DNA of 64,000 bases from Pseudomonas sp. A34-9 (GTDB lineage Bacteria; Pseudomonadota; Gammaproteobacteria; Pseudomonadales; Pseudomonadaceae): NCBI RefSeq assembly GCF_029543085.1, contig NZ_CP119967.1:2444501-2508500 (forward strand), in the 5' to 3' direction. Below, piece after piece: positions 35,090-42,616 of the stretch. A program made the translations under genes and the position numbers. The notes under the pieces were generated by a model. It saw only the letters and a program-made list of their open reading frames with translations, was not told the origin of the DNA and made no database searches. Within the stretch, counting starts at the first letter, position 1, and the number at the start of each line of letters is the position of its first letter.

Positions 35090-35950
35090 ATGAAAAAGAT
35101 CATCGCGTTAGGGCTGCTGTTGGCGACATTACAAGGGTGCAGTCTGCGTGAGCCGATGCCGGCCGAGCAGGACACCGAAACCCCGACCCTGACCCCCAGG
35201 GCCTCGACCTATTACGACTTGCTGAAGATGCCGCGACCCAAGGGGCGGTTGATGGCGGTGGTGTACGGCTTCCGTGATCAGACCGGGCAGTACAAGCCGA
35301 CGCCGGCGAGTTCGTTTTCCACCAGCGTGACCCAGGGTGCAGCGTCGATGTTGATGGACGCGATGCAGGCCAGTGGCTGGTTTGTCGTGCTGGAGCGCGA
35401 AGGGCTGCAGAACCTATTGACCGAGCGCAAGATTATTCGCGCGTCGCAGAAGAAGCCGAATACGCCGGTGAATATTCAGGGTGAGCTGCCACCGTTGCAG
35501 GCGGCGAACATGATGCTTGAGGGCGGGATCATCGCGTATGACACCAATGTGCGCAGCGGTGGGGAAGGGGCGCGGTATCTGGGCATTGATTTGTCGCGGG
35601 AGTATCGGGTGGATCAGGTGACCGTCAATTTGCGCGCGGTGGATGTACGCAGTGGGCAGGTGCTGGCGAATGTGATGACCAGCAAGACGATTTATTCGGT
35701 GGCGCGCAGTGCCGGGATTTTCAAGTTTATCGAGTTCAAGAAGTTGCTTGAGGCTGAGGTGGGATATACGACGAATGAGCCGGCGCAGTTGTGTGTGTTG
35801 TCGGCGATTGAGGCGGCGGTGGGGCATATGGTGGCGCAGGGGATTGAGCGGCATTTGTGGCAGGTGGCGGGGGACAGTTCTACGCCTTCGCAGGATGATG
35901 TGTTGAATCGGTATTTGACGCAGAACAAAGTGGATCCGGAGGCCGAGTGA
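35090..35950 (+). CDS. csgG: Curli outer-membrane secretion channel CsgG
   Basis: The 286-residue lipoprotein has Cys17 in LQGCS and the CsgG hallmarks YYDLLKMPRPKGRLMAVVYG, FRDQTGQYKP, GWFVVLEREGLQNLLTERK and EGGIIAYDTNV. It forms the nonameric pore through which curlin is exported. It lies 28 bp after csgF and closes the operon that starts at 26328. The 3' half uses G-ending Leu and Val codons (TTG, GTG) more than the 5' half, visible as a G-rich tract from about 35560. Confidence 0.95.
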   Translation: MKKIIALGLLLATLQGCSLREPMPAEQDTETPTLTPRASTYYDLLKMPRPKGRLMAVVYGFRDQTGQYKPTPASSFSTSVTQGAASMLMDAMQASGWFVVLEREGLQNLLTERKIIRASQKKPNTPVNIQGELPPLQAANMMLEGGIIAYDTNVRSGGEGARYLGIDLSREYRVDQVTVNLRAVDVRSGQVLANVMTSKTIYSVARSAGIFKFIEFKKLLEAEVGYTTNEPAQLCVLSAIEAAVGHMVAQGIERHLWQVAGDSSTPSQDDVLNRYLTQNKVDPEAE

Positions 35951-36019
35951 ACGTGGCGGCCTTCGGGCCGACCAGGTTCTGGTTGGGCGGTGAGTTCTGG
36001 TTGACCGGGTGCATATCCG

Positions 36020-36290
36020 TTGCTGCGGTAACGGCGGCTTAGGGTTCCGCCCTTACGGCGGGTCACCTTTTCCAAACGCCGAAAAGGTAACCCAAAAGGC
36101 TTGCTCCTGCGTGCGGCCCGCTCGCTAGGGCTCGGGGTTCCTTCGCTGCGGGATCGATCCGGGCGCAGCGCCTACGGTTTGCTTCGCTGCACCTCCTCTC
36201 GCTGGGTTTGGCTGCGCCAAACGGTCGCTGCGCTCCCACGCCCGGATCAATCCCTCCACTCAGCCTTCCGACGTCGCCCGTGGATCAAGA
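36020..36290. repeat. Long Pseudomonas intergenic repeat
   Basis: The stretch holds GGTTCCGCCCTTACGGCGGG, a CCTTTTCCAAACGCCGAAAA hairpin region and GCTTGCTCCTGCGTGCGGCC. These are hallmarks of a dispersed repeat that I recall from many fluorescens-group genomes and that often triggers false ORF calls. No coding gene is supported between csgG and 36995. Confidence 0.6.
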
Positions 36291-36409
36291 TCAAGAGCAG
36301 GCGAGCTGACACTCGGCCTATTGAGTGGTGAAGAGCACGGCGTGCTTGGCTTGCTCGCGAAGGCGGCCTGACAGCCGACCAATCTCTTGCTGACAGCACG
36401 CGATTCAAT

Positions 36410-36648
36410 TGTAGGAGTGAGCCTGCTCGCGATAGCTATCTCACAGACACAGTTGCCATTGCGGATGTATCCAAATCCTTGTGGGAGCTGGCTTGCCAGC
36501 GATGGCGATCTATGAGCCGACCAATTCCCGCCGCTTGCACACATTCACTGTAGGAGCTGCCGAAGGCTGCGATCTTTTGACTCTGATTTTTTAAGATGAA
36601 TATCAAGATCAAGATCAAAAGATCGCAGCCTGCGGCAGCTCCTACACA
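36410..36648. repeat. Cluster of REP half-sites and one REP hairpin
   Basis: Single REP arms TGTAGGAGTGAGCCTGCTCG (36410) and GTGGGAGCTGGCTTGCCAGC (36481) lack close partners. A full pair at about 36549-36646 has arms CTGTAGGAGCTGCCGAAGGC and GATCGCAGCCTGCGGCAGCT around an AAGATCAAGATCAAA loop. It looks like repeated insertion and decay of REPs. Confidence 0.7.
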
Positions 36649-36764
36649 TGCGTATTTCAATTCGGGATGTTTAAAGGATGTTTCGTTTTTGCAGAACCTT
36701 CCCACAAGGTTTTCAGGTTGTCCGTCGGACGTCCGGTCTCTAGCCTGTGTTTGTCGCTGCCAAT

Positions 36765-36994
36765 TCAGCGGCCGGGCGTGGAAACCCGAGTAACTACAGA
36801 GCGCACTAGCGCCATTCATAACGTATCCTTGCGCACCTTCACTGTGTGCACTTTGTTATGGCGGCTGTGCGTGGGAGACCTTGTGTCTGCCGGGTTGCCT
36901 CTGTCCCGGGTTTCCAACCTGCGTACAGCTGCCACCTATTCGCTTGGAAACCGGATGGGGGGCCAGCTATAACCGTCATACAGGGTAAATAATC
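36765..36994 (+). promoter_or_regulatory. Structured leader region of the DUF6124 gene
   Basis: A perfect 9-bp inverted repeat, GGTTTCCAA (36909-36917) and TTGGAAACC (36944-36952), encloses 26 bp. A smaller GGGCGTGGAAACCCG hairpin lies at about 36775. DUF6124 genes in Pseudomonas are, from memory, often preceded by similar sequence, which suggests a conserved transcribed leader; its role is not known. Confidence 0.4.
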
Positions 36995-37366
36995 ATGAAA
37001 AAACCAATACCCAACCCCCCAGAACCAGACACCAACACCACATCCCCCTACGCCTCCGTCGACAGCAAAAAACTCCACGAAGCCGCCGACCGCGCCCTCG
37101 ATTTCTACCTCAAGCCCACCGCCCACATCATGTCCAGCGCCAACGAGCCGGAACCCATGTACCTCGCCAACCCCAGGTACAACACCGAATCCCTGCTCGC
37201 CAACGCCAGCGAAACCCTCGGCTCCGCCAGCGAAATGCTGATCAACTTCGCCGCTTCGCTGGAAACCTCACACCGCAAGACTGCACTGGGTATCGCACAA
37301 GTCGTCATGCTGGGCGAACTGGCGGTGAATCAAGCGCTGGATCACGTCGAGTTGAAGGATGGCTAA
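36995..37366 (+). CDS. DUF6124 family protein
   Basis: The 123-residue protein starts MKKPIPNPPEPD, the characteristic opening of a family found in multiple copies in Pseudomonas. The middle is ADRALDFYLKPT, followed by a helical region (LLANASETLGSASEMLINF). There is no signal peptide, membrane helix or catalytic motif, and the function is unknown. It stands alone between repeats and is closed by a strong terminator at 37485. Confidence 0.85.
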   Translation: MKKPIPNPPEPDTNTTSPYASVDSKKLHEAADRALDFYLKPTAHIMSSANEPEPMYLANPRYNTESLLANASETLGSASEMLINFAASLETSHRKTALGIAQVVMLGELAVNQALDHVELKDG

Positions 37367-37369
37367 TTA

Positions 37370-37482
37370 GATCGTTCCCACGCGCAGCAAAGGAATGCAG
37401 CCCCTGACGCTCTGCGTCAAATTCGCAATTTGGAACGCGGAGCGTCCCGAGAGGCATTCCCACGCAGTGCGTGGGAACGATC
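37370..37482. repeat. Palindromic repeat (GATCGTTCCCACGC type)
   Basis: The outer arms GATCGTTCCCACGC and GCGTGGGAACGATC bracket inner arms around CTGACGCTCTGCGTC. This is a recognisable Pseudomonas intergenic palindrome located just after the DUF6124 stop. Confidence 0.75.
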
Positions 37483-37484
37483 AA

Positions 37485-37519
37485 GAAAAAACGCGACCCT
37501 CGAAAAGGTCGCGTTTTTG
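37485..37519. terminator. Rho-independent terminator, likely bidirectional
   Basis: The stem ACGCGACC / GGTCGCGT has an 8-bp loop, with an A-run on the left and TTTTT on the right. It can serve the DUF6124 gene on the plus strand and the toxin gene on the minus strand. Confidence 0.85.
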
Positions 37520-37565
37520 TTAGCAAAATAATTGCGTTTGATCTGCCGGCATTTTTCGGTCTGCG

Positions 37566-37835
37566 TTATGGATATTCCTGCCGCGCATGCAAAACGCTCA
37601 GAATATTTATCCGACCCACCACTTGATAAATGATCAGGTAATTGGGGTGCACAACCATCTCGCGAGTACCGGGCGCTCGACCTATTCGATAGAGGTGTGG
37701 ATGTTGAGCAAGGGTAACCGTAGCGCCTTCGATAGCTTGGGAAAGTCTGTCAGCCGCTACTAAGTTCCGGTCACTGATGTAATCAAGGATTTTCAGGAGT
37801 TCAGCCCGAGCTTCGGGCTGCCACTCAACCTGCAT
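37566..37835 (-). CDS. RelE/ParE-family toxin
   Basis: The 89-residue protein has the ParE/RelE fold: VEWQPEARAELLKILDYI, the ADRLSQAIEGATVTLAQHP helix, LYRIGRAPGTREMVVHPNYLI and a final IYQVVGRINILSVLHARQEYP. ParE-type toxins usually act on gyrase and RelE-type on mRNA; the subtype is not certain. It overlaps the antitoxin gene by 11 bp, the usual antitoxin-first order. Confidence 0.92.
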   Translation of the reverse strand: MQVEWQPEARAELLKILDYISDRNLVAADRLSQAIEGATVTLAQHPHLYRIGRAPGTREMVVHPNYLIIYQVVGRINILSVLHARQEYP

Positions 37836-38031
37836 CGTATTTTTTACGCTTTGCTTCCATCAAGGCACGCATCTCGGCCATAACCTGATCATTGGGAATG
37901 CTCGGTCTTGTATCACTCATCGAAGCCTGCACTTTAGCGATTAACCAACGGTCATAGCTCGCGGCCTGCTCTTCAGGATCAAGATCTGAAACAACTGGGC
38001 ACAGTGGGTCGATTAAAGACGGGTCGATCAT
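37825..38031 (-). CDS. Antitoxin partner of the ParE-type toxin
   Basis: The 68-residue protein starts at ATG 38031 after GGAGG; a longer frame to 38115 lacks a ribosome site. It is charged and helical (EEQAASYDRWLIAKVQASM, NDQVMAEMRALMEAKRKKY), matching short antitoxins encoded just before ParE toxins. Its N-terminal part probably gives DNA binding for autoregulation. The upstream 300 bp to csgA contain no further gene. Confidence 0.85.
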   Translation of the reverse strand: MIDPSLIDPLCPVVSDLDPEEQAASYDRWLIAKVQASMSDTRPSIPNDQVMAEMRALMEAKRKKYDAG

Positions 38032-38276
38032 GGCACCTCCGGGTTTAATGCCTCGAAGTCTATTCGGTAAAGCATTTGCTGTCGTCGCTGGCTGGATGAA
38101 TAGCACGTTGGTCAAGCTCCATGAGGATCATTTGTCCCAAAGAATCCTAGACGCCGTGCTTCCGACGGCCAACCGCCAGAAGTGGTAGGAAAACACCACC
38201 GATTTACTAAAAGCTTTCTTTTTTCTGTAGGACTCGGCTGATCTGACAAGCCTCGCGTGTGGTTAGGTCTGCCTAC

Positions 38277-38312
38277 AAAAAAACCGCGACCCCCCTCACC
38301 AGAGAATCGCGG
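38277..38312 (-). terminator. Terminator of the curlin operon
   Basis: On the minus strand CCGCGA and TCGCGG arms (38284-38289, 38307-38312) are followed by a run of seven T. It lies 20 bp after the csgA stop. Confidence 0.75.
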
Positions 38313-38331
38313 CCCATCAACACCCAACCCC

Positions 38332-39783
38332 TTACTGCTGCAAAACCGTCGCCTGGTTAGCCGACCCAAACTGCTGAATATTCGCCGTCTGCGTCACGCC
38401 ACTCTGATCCACATTGGCAATGTTCCCCGTCCCACCCTGGGTCACATACGCCACGTTCATCGTATCCGCCTGTTTCACAGTGATCTGGTTGTCACTGCCA
38501 TACAACTGCGCGGTATACGCCTGGTTGCCCGACCCCGACTGATCAAACTCGGCACTGTTTCCGGTGCCATTCGAAGAACCCTGCACCAGGTTGCCGGTCC
38601 CGCGTTGATCCGAGATTAAAATGTTGTCGCTGCCATTCTGATCAAAATACAGCTCGTTATACGACTCGGCCTGACTGACCGTGGTCTTGTTGCCAGTCCC
38701 GGTCTGATGCGTGGTCATCACATGCCCAACGCCATCCTGAGTGAAGTTGGCGATGTTGCCATTCCCCGCCTGGGTGACGGTCGCACGTTGGTTGCTGCCG
38801 AACTGCCCACCCGATTGCGGGCCTTTCCAGTTGCTGGCGTAGACCTTGTTGTCGTTGCCCACGGAAGTGGCGCTGAGCGTGTGGCCGTCGCCGCTCTGGT
38901 AGGTGTAGTGCACGTTGCCGTTGCCGACTTGGTACAGCGCCAATGTCGAGTTGACCGATTCGAACTGGTCGGCGTAGATCGCGTTGGTGTTGCCGACCTG
39001 GGTGACGGCGGCGCTGTTGTTTTCGCCGAAGCTTTGGTCAACCACGGTTTCGTTGCTGTCGCCGTACTGGTTGATGGTGGCTTGGCTGGCCAGTTGCGAG
39101 TCTTGCCAGATTTCGGTGCCGTTGAGGTTGCCGAACTGGTTGATGGTGATGTTGCCGCCGGTGCCGTTGCGCTGGTCGCCGTAGGCGTAGTTGTTTTCGC
39201 CGGCCTGGTTGATGCCGATCTGGCCGCCGTTGTGGGTGACTTGTTCGGCGGTGCCGTAGTTGGCGGTGCCGTACTGGGTGATCACCGAGCTGTTGCCGAC
39301 GCCTTCATAGAGTTGTTCGATGTTGGCTTCGTTGCTGTCGCCGTACTGGAAGGTTTTGCCTTCGCTGCCGTTCTGCGAGTCCTGATAGACGAACGAGAAG
39401 TTGCCGGTGCCTTGCTGCTGTTGCAGTGCGCTGTTCGGTGAGCCGAAGCCCAGTGACTGGCTGGCGTGGGCGGTGTTGAAGGCGCCGGCCTGTTGCTGGG
39501 TGATGGTGGCGTTGTCTTCGTAAAGTTGTTCGGCGTAACCGGCGTTGTAGTCGCCGACGGCGTCCTGGGTGATCACGCTGGTGGCGTGGTCTTGCACGGC
39601 GGCGGCGTCGTTGCCCTGGCCCAGTTGGGTCTGGGTGGCGGTGCTGAACGGCGCCTGGGTCTGTTTCACGTCCGCGATGTTGGCGGTACCGACCTGGCTT
39701 TGGTTGGACAGGCTGTCGTCGGCCATGGCCTGGGCACTGATCATGACCAGGAGGGCGGCGGTGAGGGGCGTCAGTTTGAACAT
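38332..39783 (-). CDS. csgA: Curlin-like major subunit CsgA (long form)
   Basis: The 483-residue secreted protein has a signal peptide ending AQAMA. The rest is about twenty imperfect curlin repeats of the form QxGxxNxAxxxQ, such as QAGNGNIANFTQ and QSGSGNQAYTAQ, rich in Gln, Asn and Gly. E. coli CsgA is 151 residues with five repeats, so this is about three times longer. It would be exported through CsgG and polymerise as amyloid. It follows csgB by 27 bp. Confidence 0.9.
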   Translation of the reverse strand: MFKLTPLTAALLVMISAQAMADDSLSNQSQVGTANIADVKQTQAPFSTATQTQLGQGNDAAAVQDHATSVITQDAVGDYNAGYAEQLYEDNATITQQQAGAFNTAHASQSLGFGSPNSALQQQQGTGNFSFVYQDSQNGSEGKTFQYGDSNEANIEQLYEGVGNSSVITQYGTANYGTAEQVTHNGGQIGINQAGENNYAYGDQRNGTGGNITINQFGNLNGTEIWQDSQLASQATINQYGDSNETVVDQSFGENNSAAVTQVGNTNAIYADQFESVNSTLALYQVGNGNVHYTYQSGDGHTLSATSVGNDNKVYASNWKGPQSGGQFGSNQRATVTQAGNGNIANFTQDGVGHVMTTHQTGTGNKTTVSQAESYNELYFDQNGSDNILISDQRGTGNLVQGSSNGTGNSAEFDQSGSGNQAYTAQLYGSDNQITVKQADTMNVAYVTQGGTGNIANVDQSGVTQTANIQQFGSANQATVLQQ

Positions 39784-39810
39784 GATGAACTCTCCGATGA
39801 TTTGCAGTGC

Positions 39811-40275
39811 TTAGCGGTATTGCTTGACCGAAACGCTCATGCCGTTGCCCGACTGGGTCACGGCGCTTTGCAGCCCCGTGCCGGCCTGCTCGATGCTGGC
39901 GTCGTTGTTGTTGCCGTTTTGCGAAATCTGCGCGCGGTTGTGGCTGCCGTTCTGGGTGATCGAGGCGGCGTTGCCGGAACCGTTCTGGTTGATCAGCGCC
40001 ATCAGGTCGCTGCCCTGTTGCAGGATGTACGCCTCCTGATTGCTGCCCGACTGCACGATCTGCCCGAGCAGCGACTGACCGTTCTGTTGCAGCAGGGCGA
40101 CGTTGGCCTGGCCGAGCTGGTCGATCAGGGCTTGCTGACCCACCGGTGGGGGCAGTTCGCCGAGGTCGCTGCTGGTCGGGGCCAGGTCGTCGTTGTCCAT
40201 CAGGTCGTCGGCGCGCACGCCTGCACTGCTGCACAGCAGGAGCAGGCAAAGCAGGGCGGCGGTCGGCGTGTTCAT
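39811..40275 (-). CDS. csgB: Curlin-like nucleator subunit CsgB
   Basis: The 154-residue protein starts at ATG 40275 and has a signal peptide (LLCLLLLCSSAGVRAD). After an acidic linker come four to five curlin repeats (LLGQIVQSGSNQEAYILQ, LINQNGSGNAASITQ, AQISQNGNNNDASIEQ) and a basic end, VSVKQYR, as expected for the CsgB nucleator. It lies between the large secreted proteins and csgA. Confidence 0.9.
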   Translation of the reverse strand: MNTPTAALLCLLLLCSSAGVRADDLMDNDDLAPTSSDLGELPPPVGQQALIDQLGQANVALLQQNGQSLLGQIVQSGSNQEAYILQQGSDLMALINQNGSGNAASITQNGSHNRAQISQNGNNNDASIEQAGTGLQSAVTQSGNGMSVSVKQYR

Positions 40276-40346
40276 GGCGAAAATCCCGGGTCTTGAAATC
40301 TGGCCCACCGGCCCGGTCGCGATGACCGGGTGGTGGGGGTGGAGGG

Positions 40347-42581
40347 TTACTGCACGGTGACCGGGACGGTGCGCACGGTGCCAGGCGTCGTGCGGATCGT
40401 TGCGGTCGGGTTGGCCGACGGCACTACGGTGGTGTTGGTGACGGTCAGTCTCCAGCGACCGGTCAGTGGCACGGTCGTGGTGCCGAGGGTTACCAGTCCG
40501 GTCGGTGTGGTGACCTGCACGGTGACGGTGTTGCCGAGGATCACCGACGAGGTCCCCGAGAAGTCCCAGGTAAAGCGGTTGCCGGCCCGTGCGGTGACGG
40601 TGGCGGCGGTGACGGCGAAGTTCTCCGCTGGCGCTCTTGGCGACACCTGCACAGTGACCGTGGCCGGTGTCGACAGGGCGCCGAAGCTGTCCCGGGCAAC
40701 GTAGGTGAAGGTCGTGGTAAAGGCGGTCAGGATCACGGCCGGCGGGGTGTAGGTGACGACCGTGCCATCGCTGGTGACGGTGCCGCGACCGAGCGCCGGT
40801 TGGGTGACACTGGCCACGGCCAGCGGCACGTTGCCTTCCGGATCGGTGTCGTTGGCCAGCACACTGATCGGCACGGTCAGGCCTGCCGTTGCGATGCTGT
40901 CGGCGACGGCAGTCGGCGCCTGGTTCGGGGCGACGGTGATGGTCACAGTGGCCGGATTGGCCGAGGCCAGGCCTTTGGCGTCCTGCGCTTTGTAGGTGAA
41001 GGTCGTGGTCAGTGGCGCGTTGACCACCGCTGGCGGGGTGTAGACCACGGCGGTGGTGCCACTGAGCACGACGGTGCCTTGGCCGGCTGCCGGTTGAGTC
41101 AATGCGGTGATGCTCAGCGGCGTGTTGCCGTCGGGATCGCTGTCGTTGGCCAGCAGGTTGACGGTCACCGGCACGCCGAAGCTGGTGCTGCCGGTGTCGG
41201 CGTTGGCGATTGGCGCCTGGTTGGCGCCGGTGTCCGGTGCGGTGCCGACGACGACAACGGGCTCGGTGTCACTGCCGCCGGCGGCGGATTTCACCGTCAC
41301 GGTGGCCGGTGGCTGAGTCAGGTCGGCGACGGTAATGCGCTGCAGGGTGCCGGTCTTCGACAGGCGTCCATAGCCTTGGGCAACCATGTCCGGAACCGCC
41401 ACTTCATCGGTTGATGTCGCTTCGATCAGCAAGCTGTGGTTGGCCCAGCTGTAACGCGCGGTCTGCACTTTCACCACGTCGGTGAGCTTGGCCGACACAG
41501 CGGTCGGCCGCGTGGTCCCGGCCGGGTTGGTCGCAGTCACCACCACGACGGGCGGCACGGCACCGCTGCCCAGGCGTTGGCCGAAGAACAGGCCGCTGTT
41601 GTCCCCCGTCAGGCTGGTCTGGCACGGCGTTGGCGGTGGACCGGGGAGCAGCGCCACAGTTTCACGGAAGCACAGGGTCGAGCTGCTGTCAGCCTTGGCG
41701 AATACCTCGGCACGCACCCCGGCCGAGGTGCGGCGATAGGTGGCGCGGTCGATGTCGACATGGGTTTGCTGACGGCTGTCGAGCACCTTGCCGGCGACGG
41801 TGAACAGGTTGGTCTGAATGGTGCCGGCGCCGGACGGCCCGACGATGCGCACGAAGTTGGTGTCGAACGGGCTGCCGGTCACCGCTTCGGTGAGGTTCGG
41901 GTCGCCGACGAAAGTTTCGACGCCGCCGGTATCGGGGTTCACTTCGGTGTACGGGCCGTTGATGCTGCGCAGGAACGGCCCGATGGCGCCGTTGAGGGTG
42001 CCGCTGAAGTCGCCCGGCGCACCGATGCCGATGTCTTTGGTGATGTTGATCGCCCGGCGCCCGGGTGTGGTGACGTTGACCGTTTCCACACCATACGGGT
42101 GAGTGATGGTGTAGGTGCCGGCCACGGGTACGTTCACCCGGATACGGATCCGCGCGAAGCTTTGTTGATCGCCGTCAACCGGGTTTTCCGAGGCAAACGC
42201 CGCCTCTATCCCGGCGACATAAGCGTCCATGCCAAAGCCGGCGCCGTTGTTGGGAATATTGGTTTCGGCGAGGAACCAGAAGGCTTCCGGCGGCCAGTTG
42301 TCGGGGAACACCATCGGCAGGCTGTCATCGAAGATGCCCGGTTCCGGCAGCAGGGTGCACATGTAGGCCGGTGGCGTGCTGGCCGCGACCCGCGAGCTGG
42401 CGGCGCGCGACTGGCAGAGTTCCATCGACAGATTATTGCTGTCCTGATACCACATCGGGAATTTCCCGGTGGCGAAGGTGTAGGGGCCGGGGTCGACGGC
42501 GGCGAGTTGCGCATAGGCACTGCCGGTCAGCGAGAGAGCGAGCCCGAGCGCGTTGAGCGCAAAGCGTGGCCACTTGTTCAT
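40347..42581 (-). CDS. Secreted protein with cadherin/VCBS-like repeats, curlin operon
   Basis: The 744-residue protein starts at ATG 42581, after GGAGG; an earlier ATG at 42620 lacks such a site. The signal peptide is MNKWPRFALNALGLALSLTG. Residues about 25-330 are paralogous to the protein encoded upstream (VDPGPYT...WYQD, MCTLLPEPGIFDD, GRRAINITKDIGIG, VTGSPFDTNFVRI). Two VCBS/Big_9 domains follow (NQAPIANADTG, LLANDSDPDGN; NQAPTAVADSI, VLANDTDPEGN). It is probably a surface or matrix protein; its function is unknown. Confidence 0.82.
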   Translation of the reverse strand: MNKWPRFALNALGLALSLTGSAYAQLAAVDPGPYTFATGKFPMWYQDSNNLSMELCQSRAASSRVAASTPPAYMCTLLPEPGIFDDSLPMVFPDNWPPEAFWFLAETNIPNNGAGFGMDAYVAGIEAAFASENPVDGDQQSFARIRIRVNVPVAGTYTITHPYGVETVNVTTPGRRAINITKDIGIGAPGDFSGTLNGAIGPFLRSINGPYTEVNPDTGGVETFVGDPNLTEAVTGSPFDTNFVRIVGPSGAGTIQTNLFTVAGKVLDSRQQTHVDIDRATYRRTSAGVRAEVFAKADSSSTLCFRETVALLPGPPPTPCQTSLTGDNSGLFFGQRLGSGAVPPVVVVTATNPAGTTRPTAVSAKLTDVVKVQTARYSWANHSLLIEATSTDEVAVPDMVAQGYGRLSKTGTLQRITVADLTQPPATVTVKSAAGGSDTEPVVVVGTAPDTGANQAPIANADTGSTSFGVPVTVNLLANDSDPDGNTPLSITALTQPAAGQGTVVLSGTTAVVYTPPAVVNAPLTTTFTYKAQDAKGLASANPATVTITVAPNQAPTAVADSIATAGLTVPISVLANDTDPEGNVPLAVASVTQPALGRGTVTSDGTVVTYTPPAVILTAFTTTFTYVARDSFGALSTPATVTVQVSPRAPAENFAVTAATVTARAGNRFTWDFSGTSSVILGNTVTVQVTTPTGLVTLGTTTVPLTGRWRLTVTNTTVVPSANPTATIRTTPGTVRTVPVTVQ

Positions 42582-42616
42582 GATGCCTCCTGATGCGGAT
42601 CTGGGCATGTGAGCGT

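Noticed and set aside
36101..36331. Small open frame after csgG
   Set aside because: It falls in a dispersed Pseudomonas intergenic repeat well known for false gene calls, with no ribosome site.
36667..36972. 101-codon open frame before the DUF6124 gene
   Set aside because: It covers the hairpin leader and has no recognisable protein features or ribosome site.
38332..40275. Regular spacing of similar short sequences suggesting a repeat array or CRISPR
   Set aside because: The repeats are in-frame curlin repeats in csgA and csgB, degenerate at DNA level, without unique spacers.
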